Source: Nakamurella panacisegetis (GTDB taxonomy: Bacteria; Actinomycetota; Actinomycetes; Mycobacteriales; Nakamurellaceae). Taken from it: DNA of 64,000 nt. The DNA lies in the NCBI RefSeq assembly GCF_900104535.1, contig NZ_LT629710.1:1612001-1676000 (forward strand), written 5' to 3'. The translations under genes were made by a program, and so were the position numbers. Shown in pieces: positions 1 to 8,038 of this stretch; the stretch's first letter is position 1, and each line of letters opens with the position of its first letter. The notes under the pieces are model-generated. The model was not told the origin of the DNA and did not search any database. It saw only the letters and a list, made by a program, of their open reading frames with translations.

Positions 1-1
1 G

Positions 2-277
2 CTCCAGGGCGTCGAGCTTCTGACAACCGGACGGATCACCCTGCCAGTCCCGCAACCGGACCGTGAGTACCTGCGGTCGATTAGGCGCGGCGAAGTGCCG
101 CAGGCCGAGGTAATCACGGCAGTGGACGATGCTGAGGATCAGCTACGCCGACTGCGAGATGCGCCGTCGATACCCAAGGACCCTGACCAAGCATGGGTCG
201 ACCGATGGCTGCATCGGAGCTATCTCAGCTTCTGGGACACCCTGCGCCGAACCAAAGACAGCTTGGCCGGTCGATAG
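2..277 (+). CDS. C-terminal end of a predicted nucleotidyltransferase (partial, 5' end outside window)
   Basis: An open frame runs in from the left edge and ends at TAG 277, leaving 91 residues. The segment ELLTTGRITLPVP followed by YLRSIRRGEVP matches my memory of the C-terminal part of the DNA-polymerase-beta-like predicted nucleotidyltransferases (COG3541 type), where an ELLTTGR-LPMP stretch follows the catalytic domain. The catalytic GS...DxD part would lie upstream and cannot be seen. The last residues are charged and helical. The family call rests on this short tail, so it is a family-level guess. Confidence 0.6.
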   Translation, partial: LQGVELLTTGRITLPVPQPDREYLRSIRRGEVPQAEVITAVDDAEDQLRRLRDAPSIPKDPDQAWVDRWLHRSYLSFWDTLRRTKDSLAGR

Positions 278-441
278 ACGCGGTCCCAGTAGCCGATCCT
301 CGACCGGATATTGACCCGCGCCGGAGATCGTCCCGCCTGTGCCTGCGCCATAGGTACAGGGACGGGAGCCCATTGGCCGAGTGGTTGGCCTGCGGTGGTG
401 GGGTCCTTGCGGTCATCTACGAGGTGTAGAAGTCTCGGCTG

Positions 442-1218
442 ATGGACTTGATGCCGTTGGTGTTGCAGGTCGGTGATTGCGTGACCGGGTGGGGTGAGAT
501 CCGCACCGACGATGACGGTGTGTGGTTCGTGGTGGTTCATGCGGTGCCGTTGATGTTCAGGGGCGATGGTCCACCGGCGCCTCGCCCAGTTGATGCTGTT
601 CGGCTGCTGCACCACGTTCCGTCGGCGGTGGCCACCGACTTCCGGGACGATGGATCGATTCCGGGTTGGGCCACCGTCACCGGTATCTGGTTGGACGGCG
701 TGATCGACGTGCTGGAGCAGACCCCCGTGCCGCCGGCGTCGGCACGTCGGACGTTCGGGCCGCGGTGGGTCACACCGCCAGGCCCGAAGCCCGTCGGCGG
801 CTGGCCGCGGGGTTCGGCAGAGGACCTGTACAAGGTGGACACGCAGGCTTTGCGGGAGGACGAGAACTGTGTGAGCGCCATCGTGTATCGGCCGCACTCG
901 AACAGGGCGGTCATGGTGGTCGCAGCGACCGATGTCGGCATGGCGGAGTCGATGTGGCGCCCGGTGTTGGGCCGGCGAGTGCTGATTGTGCAGAGCCAAT
1001 GGTCAAAAGGTCAGCTGGCTGCGGTACGGGATGAGCTGGTTGAGAACTGGGACGATTGGACCATCGGCCTCGTCAGCGAGGTTGTCGACGAGCATTCTCA
1101 AACACGGGTTGAAGCGCTCATCTTGCGTGTGATGCCGGCGATGGCGGCGTGGGCCCGTGCCGTCCCTGATGGCATCTTGCAGATCCACCCGACGCTACGG
1201 CCGGATCTACAGGCGTAA
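442..1218 (+). CDS. hypothetical protein, 258 aa
   Basis: The 258-residue frame has a convincing protein-like composition (many Trp, hydrophobic beta-like strands, acidic turns), whereas the overlapping frames are Arg/Pro/Gly-rich. It starts at ATG 442. There is no signal peptide or membrane segment and I recognise no family. A strong hairpin lies about 60 bases after the stop, consistent with transcription ending there. It sits between a nucleotidyltransferase fragment and a decayed restriction-modification unit, so a mobile or defence-island origin is possible, but nothing in the protein itself indicates a function. Confidence 0.6.
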   Translation: MDLMPLVLQVGDCVTGWGEIRTDDDGVWFVVVHAVPLMFRGDGPPAPRPVDAVRLLHHVPSAVATDFRDDGSIPGWATVTGIWLDGVIDVLEQTPVPPASARRTFGPRWVTPPGPKPVGGWPRGSAEDLYKVDTQALREDENCVSAIVYRPHSNRAVMVVAATDVGMAESMWRPVLGRRVLIVQSQWSKGQLAAVRDELVENWDDWTIGLVSEVVDEHSQTRVEALILRVMPAMAAWARAVPDGILQIHPTLRPDLQA

Positions 1219-1280
1219 CGACGATCGAAGTCGGCATCCCGGCCCACGGGTCCACCGTCGTCGGAACTGTCGTCGCGCCG

Positions 1281-1303
1281 CCCACCGATCCCCTATCGGT
1301 GGG
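1281..1303. terminator. hairpin between convergent genes
   Basis: The inverted repeat CCCACCGAT / ATCGGTGGG (bases 1281-1289 and 1295-1303) is a perfect 9-bp stem with a 5-base loop. It lies between the stop at 1218 (+) and the stop at 1316 (-), so it can end transcription from both sides. There is no clear T-run. Confidence 0.55.
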
Positions 1304-1315
1304 TTCGCAATGGCC

Positions 1316-1969
1316 TCAGGTTCCTGCGATTGGGTCAAAGACCACGAGGCGGTCCTCGAAGAGCCAGGCCGGTGGGTGATCCCAAGTCAAGGGGATCACC
1401 TCGCGCACGGTGAAGAATCGTTGGGCTTCTGCGACCAGATCGTCGGCCAGAGGCGTCAGGGTCTTGCCGGTCTGATTGTTGGCGACGCTGAGGACCAACG
1501 CTCCGCTGGTCGTGAGGTGGCCGGCCATGGATGCGAACACCTGACCCATCTGATCGACGTACCGCCGGTAGTCGCCGTCCAGCGTCTGGTATCCAGTGAG
1601 CGGATTCTGCGGGTGCTCGACTGCGTTCATGTACGGAGGCGAGGTCAAGCACAGCTGGAAGGTGCCCAGCGCCAGCTGGTCCAGATGCAGTGCACTGCCG
1701 TGGATGACCCACGACGGATCAGCCACTCGTGCCCGCGCTGTCGCCACGCAATCGGCGAGCAGTTCCACACCGACCGCCTGCCGGCCCAGACGCTGGCCAC
1801 GGCCAGGGTGGTACCCGATCCAGCGAATGGGTCCAGCACGCGATCACCCGCCTCGCTATACGTCTGAATGACGAAGGCCGCTAAATGACGCCGGGAAGTG
1901 CTCGTCGTTGGTCCAGCCGGCGGGTCGCTCCGCGGCCAACTCCGCAGCAAGGATCATCGGTACGCTCAT
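1316..1969 (-). pseudogene. DNA amino-methyltransferase (N4/N6 type), broken by two frameshifts
   Basis: Three minus-strand frames join into one methyltransferase. The first (ATG 1969) reads MSVPMILAAELAAERPAGW to TNDEHFPA. The second carries HLAAFVIQTYSEAGDRVLD and DPFAGSGTT, which is motif I (AdoMet binding). The third reads GRQAVGVELLADC and then TSPPY, the motif IV catalytic loop of N4-cytosine or N6-adenine methyltransferases. The frame changes near 1890 (a 2-base loss restores FPARHLAAF) and near 1789 (a 1-base loss restores ASVLGRQAVGVEL). Repaired, it would be about 218 residues with order X/I then IV. The gene lies just downstream of a frameshifted nuclease gene on the same strand, so the pair looks like a dead type II restriction-modification unit. 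Two separate lesions make sequencing error unlikely. Confidence 0.8.
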
Positions 1970-2107
1970 GGCGCCATTTCCGTCGCCGATTCCCATCGTC
2001 AGACCGTTACCTGTGCTCACCGCTAACCGTTTCCCGCTGTGCCGACCTGAGCTTCGTCCCGTCAGCGTGTTACTCATCCTCAACCGCAGGTGTACAGCGC
2101 CTGCTGC

Positions 2108-3188
2108 TCATCGGCCAGCTCGAGCGGACGGATTGATGTGGAGGTGCCAGAGCGGAAGCCGGTCCGACTTCAGGTCGGTCGGGACAAGTAGCGGAAGGGT
2201 GCCGGGTTCGACGTCGATGCTGAGCCTGGTCGTTTCGTCCTCGAGCGAGGTGGTACTGGAGTAGAACATGCGGGTGTACAGCTCGCTCAGTGCCCCGCAC
2301 GTCGAAGCCCTGATCGGCGTGGCTCTCCTCGGGCGCCATTGCGAACACCATCTCCCACAGGCCGTCGCCGACGTCCTCAATCCTTTCCTCGCACGGCCAA
2401 CGCGAGTGCTGGAGGAGGAACCAGACCAGCGCGGTCTCGCTCTTGTCGACCATCTCCTCGCCGCCGGCGAACAGGCGGACACCGGTGGTGACCAAGGACA
2501 GCTTCCTCGTTCCATCCTCTTCAGGCTCAGGTTCACCCACGGTTACAACATCCTCGTCCGGTGTCTCCTCCATCGTCAGGCGGAACTCCAGCGGGGGCTT
2601 CAACCCGAGCATGCGGTCGTTGAGCAGTGAGCACATGTGGTTGCGTTGGAACGCGGTCTTGAGGTCGATCTCGAAATGGTCGCCGACCCGGACGTAGTCG
2701 TCGATCGGCACCAACGTCCACATGCTCATCGCGACCCAGTGGACCGCGATGTACAGCGGACAGTCGTTCAAGTCGGCGTAGCTCTTCAACCGGGCGACCT
2801 CGGCCAGGCGCAGTGTGGATACCCGCGGGTGGTCGTTGTCTTCGGCCTTGACCTCGACCAGGATGTTCTTGTCCGACACAAGCGTCAGCCGCCAGTCCGG
2901 GAGCTTCACCCCGCCCTTGTAGAACAGGACGCCGGCGTCTTCCTGCTTCACCAGCTTGCACCCTCCCAGGTCGGCGGCGACGAGACCGAACAGCTGGTCG
3001 CTGACCCATCCACGAATGCGTGGCGACGATTCCAGGGAATCACGGAGGCCCGCCTCGAACTGGGCGACCGTCGCCTCGACCCGAGCGGGGTCGGACACCC
3101 GTCGCTGCTCACCGGGTGCGGGGACATCGACCGCAGCGTGGAAGTTGAGGGTCTCGATCTGGTGGGGTCGCCGGGACAGTCGCTTCAC
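2108..3188 (-). pseudogene. PD-(D/E)XK-type nuclease (probable restriction endonuclease), single frameshift
   Basis: The frame from GTG 3188 gives a protein whose residues 98-114 read PDW...VEVK, with D98, E112 and K114 in the D-x(13)-E-x-K arrangement of PD-(D/E)XK nucleases. A predicted helix and the strand CPLYIAVHW follow. Near residue 298 the frame must shift by one base at the C-run 2293-2296: the original frame degenerates to an Arg/Pro-rich tail, while the shifted frame gives GALSELYTRMFYSSTTSLED and a sensible end at 2108. The full product would be about 360 residues. Only one lesion, in a 4-base homopolymer, is present, so a sequencing error or phase variation cannot be excluded. 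It lies 5' of the broken methyltransferase, as expected for the R gene of an R-M operon. Confidence 0.65.
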
Positions 3189-3364
3189 ACACTGAGGCTA
3201 ACGACAGGAACGTCGTCTTGCCGGGACGCAGGAGGCCGTCGCCTGGTCCCCGAGGTGTGTGGATCATCCCACGCAATGTTGACCTCGCACTCCGCCAGTT
3301 TCAATGCAGTGGTTCGCATCACCGCGGTCATGATCCGTAAGTTCGTGCCGCTGACCTGCCCCAT
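3185..3364 (-). CDS. small ORF translationally coupled to the nuclease gene
   Basis: An ATG at 3364 opens 59 residues beginning MGQVSGTNLRIMTAVMRTT and ending VPVVSLSV. Its TGA (3187-3185) overlaps the GTG start (3188) of the nuclease as GTGA, the usual coupling arrangement. The first 45 residues look protein-like (ALKLAECEVNIAWDDPHT); the last part is Arg/Pro-rich and may be frameshifted. An alternative frame over 3200-3240 reads DGLLRPGKTTFLSLAS. I do not recognise it. It could be the tail of a larger decayed gene or a small partner of the nuclease. Confidence 0.35.
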   Translation of the reverse strand: MGQVSGTNLRIMTAVMRTTALKLAECEVNIAWDDPHTSGTRRRPPASRQDDVPVVSLSV

Positions 3365-3422
3365 GAAGAGCGAAATGCCTGTATCGCAGACGGCCGGATC
3401 TCGGCGCGTCCGCGCGTCCCGC

Positions 3423-3458
3423 CAGCGATCGCCGACCGGTCAGCGATCGCTGAACGGT
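3423..3458. repeat. tandem 18-bp direct repeat
   Basis: Two adjacent 18-base units, CAGCGATCGCCGACCGGT and CAGCGATCGCTGAACGGT, match at 16 of 18 positions. They lie in the gene-free space 5' of the nuclease unit (3365-3574), between it and the META-domain gene. Each unit contains the palindrome GCGATCGC. They could be a binding site, or simply a duplication. Confidence 0.6.
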
Positions 3459-3574
3459 CAGTGTTCCGCTTACGGCCCCGTGATGAGCGAGGGACGGAGC
3501 AGGTGGAGGCAGTATTGCGGTGGTCGACTGCTGTCTGCCCCGCTACTCTCAACCTCGAGGGTCGCTCCCCGGTC

Positions 3575-4618
3575 TCAACGACTGGATTTCGGTGTGTCGC
3601 TGGAGGCGGGGCCGCCGGTCGTGACGCCGGCGTCGGTGAAATTGGCAGCGGTGTGCGCGTTCTGCAGGGTCAGCGTGTGTTGCGTCACCGTCATGGTCAG
3701 GTCTCCGACCAGTCCGGTCAGGACGCCAGGGCCGGCTTCTTCGCGTTGATCGGTGATGCGATAGCAGAACATTGCGACGCTGACCTGGTCGGTGAGCCTG
3801 ATACCGCCGGTGACTTGGTGCCATCGGCCGGTGCGGTAGAAACAGGCCGGGCCTGCCATGGTGCTGGTGCCGTCGGCGTACAGAGTCATCGTCGTGGGCT
3901 TGTCGGGGGATAGCGCGATGTTCTTCCCGTCTTGAACAGCAGATGACAGTTGCCAGGCAAAGCCGGTCAGCGCGGCCGGGATGGGGTCGGCTGACGCTCC
4001 TGTTGAAGGGCCTGGATTGTTGGCGGCGTCGCCGGCAGCTTTGAACGTCATGGTGGTGGTGCTGTTGCGCAGGTGCAGGATATTCGCGGCGATGGTGAAA
4101 TTCATCGGGCCGTCCAGCTGCAGGAGGGCCAGGCGGAGGGCGGTGGAATTCATCCCGATGGGACAGCTGTGGTCCAAGGTGGACTGGTCGCTGAAGATCA
4201 CCTCGGTTCCGCGTTGACGCCACTTGCCTTGTCGGGCAAGGCAGAATCCGGTGGCCACGCTGGTTCCGTCGGGATACAAATACAGCGATTCAGGGTCCTG
4301 AGGCGCGCCACCGTAGTTCGGCATGCCAGAGATCGCGGCCGAGGTTAGCTCCCAACGAATCCCGCCGACGACCGAGGGCGGCGGTAAAGCGGGGCGGGTC
4401 GGCTGCGAATGGTAGTGCACCACGGCTATGACGCCGGTCAGGATGGCGACCACCGCGACGGATGCGGCGATCGCGAGCCGGCGAATCAGGACGATGCGAT
4501 GACGTGAATGTGCTGTGGCCCGCGGGGCTACCCGCCGGACACGTTCGCGCACCGTATCCAGGTCCGGTGAGAACCGTTCTTGCTCGATCAGTCCGGCCCG
4601 TAGCTGATCTGGGTCCAT
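3575..4618 (-). CDS. membrane-anchored META-domain protein paired with a SigE-family sigma factor
   Basis: The 347-residue protein has about 43 cytoplasmic residues, one membrane segment (about 44-67) and an extracytoplasmic part with two similar domains. Each carries a G-x-W-x-L start (RWELTSA near 88, FAWQLSS near 220), an LYxDGTS strand and an RxGxW turn, the pattern of META/HslJ-like domains. The ATG (4618) follows the sigma-factor stop by 6 bases on the same strand, so the two genes form an operon. In actinobacteria such membrane partners of SigE-family factors often act as regulators or effectors. The short N-terminal cytoplasmic part (LDTVRERVRRVAP) could contact the sigma factor; this is inference. 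Confidence 0.75.
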   Translation of the reverse strand: MDPDQLRAGLIEQERFSPDLDTVRERVRRVAPRATAHSRHRIVLIRRLAIAASVAVVAILTGVIAVVHYHSQPTRPALPPPSVVGGIRWELTSAAISGMPNYGGAPQDPESLYLYPDGTSVATGFCLARQGKWRQRGTEVIFSDQSTLDHSCPIGMNSTALRLALLQLDGPMNFTIAANILHLRNSTTTMTFKAAGDAANNPGPSTGASADPIPAALTGFAWQLSSAVQDGKNIALSPDKPTTMTLYADGTSTMAGPACFYRTGRWHQVTGGIRLTDQVSVAMFCYRITDQREEAGPGVLTGLVGDLTMTVTQHTLTLQNAHTAANFTDAGVTTGGPASSDTPKSSR

Positions 4619-4624
4619 CGCCGA

Positions 4625-5110
4625 TCAGCCCCCTTCCGCAGGTTGCGTCGGCCGCAGCGCACTGAGCGCGCGGGAAATCGTGGAACGGACGGTGCCGGGG
4701 GAGCAGCCCAGGGCCTGCGCGATCTCAGTGTCCGGTAGGTCGAGGTAGAAGCGCATCACCACGGCTGCGCGTTGGGTCGGCGTCAACCCGCGCAGCAGTC
4801 GATCGAGTTCGTCGCGGTCCTCCAGCCGTACGTGTGGATCGTCCGGTGAGGCGAGCAAGCCCGCCGGATCGGCGTGCGCAGTGGTCCGCCGCCGGTGATA
4901 ACGGCGGCGGTGGGCCACGAAGGTGCTGGCCACGATCCGGCGGACGTAGGCCAGTGGATATTCCATCTGTCCGATCAGGTCCCATCGGGTCGACGCGACA
5001 ATGAGGGCGTCACTAAGTACGTCCTCGGCCAGATGGCGATCCCCGGTCAGCACACCGGCATATCGGCCGAGCGCGGCCAGGTGCGCCTCGACGAACTCGT
5101 CGAACTCCAT
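4625..5110 (-). CDS. SigE-family extracytoplasmic-function sigma factor
   Basis: The 161-residue protein has sigma region 2 at about 4-75 (FVEAHLAALGRYAGVLTGD, then a helix with AEDVLSDAL and the -10-binding YPLAYVRRIVAS) and region 4 at about 102-155 (LTPTQRAAVVMRFYLDLPDTEIAQALGCSPGTVRSTISRAL). That is the length and layout of the actinobacterial SigE (TIGR02983-like) ECF factors. It would direct RNA polymerase to a small regulon, probably including its own operon with the downstream META-domain membrane protein. The start ATG 5110 is chosen because it gives the usual MEFDEFV N-terminus. Confidence 0.88.
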   Translation of the reverse strand: MEFDEFVEAHLAALGRYAGVLTGDRHLAEDVLSDALIVASTRWDLIGQMEYPLAYVRRIVASTFVAHRRRYHRRRTTAHADPAGLLASPDDPHVRLEDRDELDRLLRGLTPTQRAAVVMRFYLDLPDTEIAQALGCSPGTVRSTISRALSALRPTQPAEGG

Positions 5111-5488
5111 CCCGCCCCCTTCGCCCGTTCATCTGTCGATCTTCAATGACACGAGCGGTGTCTTTTGTTGCACGGTCAGGGTCCGTTCGTTGCATCAGGT
5201 CCAGATTGCCGTGGTGCCTGGGTTACTGGGCCGTCATGTTCCCTGGACGGGTGAGGTCCCGATGTTCGTTGCACAAGCCTTGCCGGTCAGGCGGCTTGCC
5301 ACCTGATCAGCTCTGCTGAGCGACCTTTGCCTGCCAGGATAGTGACGGGAAAACGGACCATTCGGATGAGAGCTGAAGGAAACCATTGCCGGTGAAGGTT
5401 CGTTTTCTTGGGGCGGTCGAGAACCGACCAGCGGTGGCAGCGCGTCCACCAAGGCCGCCGATCGTGGCTTGGTCCTAGTCTGGTGCCC
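5111..5488. other. intergenic stretch without a recognisable gene
   Basis: These 378 bases separate the divergent sigma-factor and VOC-protein genes. No frame looks coding. GTTGCA occurs at 5165-5170, at 5192-5197 and again near 5270, but I cannot assign it a role. Promoters for both flanking genes must lie here. Confidence 0.5.
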
Positions 5489-5923
5489 ATGTCGGGCGTG
5501 AAGCAGGTGCAGGTGACCTTTGACTGTGCGGTTCCACAAGCCGTCGCGGAATTCTGGAAGGCCGCCCTCGGGTACGTCGACCCTCCCATCCCGCCGGGGT
5601 TCGACTCGTGGGATGCGTTCAACGCCTCGCTTCCCGCCGAGCAGCAAGGGTCCACCTCGGCCTGCCAGGACCCGAACGGCGTCGGCCCACGACTGTTCTT
5701 CCAGCGAGTACCCGAAGGCAAGACGGTGAAAAACCGGCTGCACCTCGACGTGCGGGTCGGCGTGGGACTCACGGGCGACCAGCGAGTCGCTGCGCTGGAG
5801 GCGGAAGCGGCTCGAATGATACTGCTCGGCGCTCAGCGCGTGCGCCTTCTCCGGGCGGACGAGGAGAACGAGGCATGCCTCGTCATGCAAGACGTCGAGG
5901 GCAACGAGTTCTGTCTCGACTAG
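5489..5923 (+). CDS. VOC (glyoxalase/bleomycin-resistance fold) family protein
   Basis: The 144-residue protein starts at ATG 5489 (MSGVKQVQVTFDCA). It has the N-terminal half-module (VQVTFDCAVPQAVAEFWKAALGY), a middle strand RLFFQRVPEGKTVKNRLHLDVRV carrying the second-module metal-ligand His (HLDV), and the C-terminal MQDVEGNEFCLD with the usual Glu. That is the shape of the actinobacterial glyoxalase-like VOC domain. The substrate cannot be predicted. It stands alone, followed by a small hairpin (5928-5949). Confidence 0.85.
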   Translation: MSGVKQVQVTFDCAVPQAVAEFWKAALGYVDPPIPPGFDSWDAFNASLPAEQQGSTSACQDPNGVGPRLFFQRVPEGKTVKNRLHLDVRVGVGLTGDQRVAALEAEAARMILLGAQRVRLLRADEENEACLVMQDVEGNEFCLD

Positions 5924-5927
5924 CCGT

Positions 5928-5949
5928 CCGCTGCTAGGTCGCACAGCGG
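5928..5949. terminator. possible hairpin terminator after the VOC gene
   Basis: CCGCTG (5928-5933) pairs with CAGCGG (5944-5949) across a 10-base loop, 5 bases after the stop. The stem is short and has no T-run. Confidence 0.3.
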
Positions 5950-6006
5950 TCGTAGATGTAGTAGCCCGAGGGCTGAGTCCTGATCAGCGATCGTCTACCG
6001 GGGCGT

Positions 6007-6273
6007 TCAGGGTAGGCCTGAGGCATAGATGGTGAGCCGGTCGGCGAGTTCGACGGCGTGGCCAAGGGCCACGAGGTGGCCGCCGGGTATGACGTCGACA
6101 TCGACGCCGAGCCGCTGCGCGGCCAGTCGGCGCTGCAGGTCGAGTGGGAAGAACCGGTCGTCGGCGCCGGCGAGCGCGCGCAGTGGCACGTCTGGCCAGC
6201 GCTCGAAGGTGCACGGCTGCCCGAACGGCGTGTCCGACGGCCCTCGCTGGTCGACGGGCAACGCGGCCAACAC
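6007..6273 (-). pseudogene. alpha/beta-hydrolase, C-terminal remnant
   Basis: The frame encodes about 88 residues matching only the end of an alpha/beta-hydrolase. PDVPLRALAGADDRFFPLDLQRRLA is the late strand with its acid residue, and IPGGHLVALGHAVELADRL contains the catalytic-His motif GGHL. The nucleophile elbow and oxyanion part are absent. Similarity to a real hydrolase fades near 6265, where the DNA becomes AT-richer (6270-6380). The left end (stop 6007) looks natural. This is a 5'-truncated leftover, probably not expressed. Confidence 0.7.
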
Positions 6274-6403
6274 CTTAAGAACAATTCGTGTCTGCTGCAG
6301 GTTCTAAATCAGCCTCTTTTACAGATTCATACGCCAGCTCCTACGAACCCCTACCGCCCAAGATCGTAAGCGCAGCAGCCAGTTCGGCGTCGGCCATCGC
6401 TGA

Positions 6404-6973
6404 TTAGAGCAGCAGCATGCGTTCGCGTAGGTCGTCCAATGCCCCCAGTGCCAGTGGGGCGAATGTCTCGTGGTCTCCCGCGCGAAGCCAACGTTCAAAA
6501 CCTACTCTGAAGGCAAGTATGGCCATCTGGGCTGCCAGTCGCGAGCTTAGTTCGTCGTTGCCCCGGTCTTGTAGGGCCCTCGCGATCGACGCGGCAAGAT
6601 GCGCGAGTTTCAGCTGGCCCCGTTCCTGAAGTTCGTCGTTGCCTGTGACGACAGCGATCCGCCGGAGCGCTACAGCACGCCGGTAAGGCGTCATGACGAC
6701 GTCGGCGGCAATGAGAGCGATCCGAAGGCACGCTGTCGTGTCCGATGAAGAACTGGCTCCAGCAATCGCGTCGACGAACAGGCCCTCCAGAATGTCCTCG
6801 CCGGCCAGGATCACCTCCCGCTTGTCGGCGAAGTGCCGGAAGAAGGTAGCTCGATTTAGTCCCGCCCGTTCTGCGATCTGCGCGACGGTCGTCGACTCGT
6901 AGCCGCGCTCCTCGAAGAGATCGAAGGCAGCAGCCTCGAGCCGCTCCCGCGTATCCGGCGCCCACCTGCCCAT
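6404..6973 (-). CDS. TetR/AcrR-family repressor of the divergent SDR gene
   Basis: The 189-residue protein has an N-terminal helix-turn-helix at about 8-55 (TRERLEAAAFDLFEERGYESTTVAQIAERAGLNRATFFRHFADKREV), the hallmark of TetR regulators, and a helical ligand-binding C-terminal domain. It is transcribed away from an SDR dehydrogenase gene, and the 83-base gap holds two operator-like palindromes. The usual wiring would be repression of both genes, relieved by a small molecule handled by the dehydrogenase. The ligand is unknown. Confidence 0.92.
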   Translation of the reverse strand: MGRWAPDTRERLEAAAFDLFEERGYESTTVAQIAERAGLNRATFFRHFADKREVILAGEDILEGLFVDAIAGASSSSDTTACLRIALIAADVVMTPYRRAVALRRIAVVTGNDELQERGQLKLAHLAASIARALQDRGNDELSSRLAAQMAILAFRVGFERWLRAGDHETFAPLALGALDDLRERMLLL

Positions 6974-6990
6974 AGAGCCACCCTAGCTCA

Positions 6991-7039
6991 TGCGACTGAG
7001 TCGCAACGCGTGGTAACTTGATGCGACTTAGTTGCATCA
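6991..7039. promoter_or_regulatory. two TetR-type operator palindromes between tetR and the SDR gene
   Basis: Site 1 is TGCGACTGAGTCGCA (6991-7005), a perfect 7-1-7 palindrome. Site 2 spans 7019-7039, with arms TGATGCGACT and AGTTGCATCA around one central base and one mismatch. Both share TGCGACT-N-AGT-GCA. Their centres are 31 bases apart, about three helical turns. Confidence 0.8.
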
Positions 7040-7056
7040 GCGAACAGGGAGAAAAC

Positions 7057-7938
7057 ATGCACATCTTCGTCACCGGCGGCTCAGGATGGATCGGCTCTGC
7101 AGTCATTCCCGAGCTCCTCGCCCATGGACACACTGTTCTGGCCCTCGCCCGGTCGGACGCATCTGCGATCGCCGCTGAAAGGCTCGGCGCGGAGGTGCTC
7201 CGCGGCGACCTCGACGACTCCGACTTGCTGCGAGCCGCCGCCGCGCGGACGAACGCAGTCATCCACATGGCCTACCGTCACGACCTCGGGCAGGTCGGCG
7301 GCGCGGAGACAGACGCGAAGGCGATCGAGGCGTTCACGACGGCCACCGCTGGCACTGACAAACGCATCGTGGTCACCGGGGCGACGATTTCTGTGCCGGG
7401 TCGCGCTGCCACGGAGATGGACGAGCTGGTCCCGGTCGGTCCAATCGCAGCGAGGATCGCGAATCTGCGTCACGCCCTTGCCGCGGCGAAGTCCGGCGCA
7501 CACGTCAGTCTGGTGATGGTCCCCCGAACCGTGCACGGCAACGGGGAACGACACGGCTTCATCCCCCAGCTCGTCACGCGAGCTCGCGCGACCGGGGTTT
7601 CTGCATACGTCGGCGATGGAACGAACCGTTGGCCGGCGGTACACATCAGCGACATCGCGACGCTGTACCGTCTTGCCGTGCAAGATGCGCCCGCCGGATC
7701 GGTGCTGAATGCTGTCGGCGAGGAAGGTGTGCGGGTCCGGGACATCGCCGAAGCGATCGGGAAACACCTCGGCATCCCTGCTGAGCCACGCCCCGCCACC
7801 GAGTTCGGTATGCCGCTTGGCGCGCTGCTGGCGGGGGACATGCCAGCGTCCAGCGCACTGACCCAGCAGCTCCTTGGATGGACACCCATACACCCCGGGC
7901 TACTTGAGGACATCGGACTTGGGCATTATTTCCAGTGA
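7057..7938 (+). CDS. NAD(P)-dependent SDR-family (extended, NAD-epimerase-like) oxidoreductase
   Basis: Starting at ATG 7057, behind GGGAGA, the protein has 293 residues. The Rossmann motif TGGSGWIGS sits at residues 6-14, as in extended (atypical) SDRs. A DDSDL-type stretch follows near residue 60, then AVIHMAYRHD, and an active-site region around VTGATIS. The C-terminal half (VHISDIATLYRLAVQDAP, then NAVGEEGVRVRDIAEAIG) is typical of NAD-dependent epimerase/dehydratase-like enzymes in TetR-linked loci. The classic YxxxK pair is not obvious, as in several atypical members. It is cytoplasmic and probably acts on the small molecule sensed by the divergent TetR protein. Confidence 0.85.
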   Translation: MHIFVTGGSGWIGSAVIPELLAHGHTVLALARSDASAIAAERLGAEVLRGDLDDSDLLRAAAARTNAVIHMAYRHDLGQVGGAETDAKAIEAFTTATAGTDKRIVVTGATISVPGRAATEMDELVPVGPIAARIANLRHALAAAKSGAHVSLVMVPRTVHGNGERHGFIPQLVTRARATGVSAYVGDGTNRWPAVHISDIATLYRLAVQDAPAGSVLNAVGEEGVRVRDIAEAIGKHLGIPAEPRPATEFGMPLGALLAGDMPASSALTQQLLGWTPIHPGLLEDIGLGHYFQ

Positions 7939-8038
7939 TCAAGAGAGTGGAATCCTTGTCGACGCCGAGATTGGCGAGTGATCGGCTTCCGCGTAGCCCT
8001 GCACGCCGCATTCGACGTGCTGTGGGTCTATAGGGCAG

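Noticed and set aside
2637-3749. A 370-codon plus-strand frame over the nuclease region
   Set aside because: No motif; it is the antisense of the nuclease gene and runs through the intergenic repeats.
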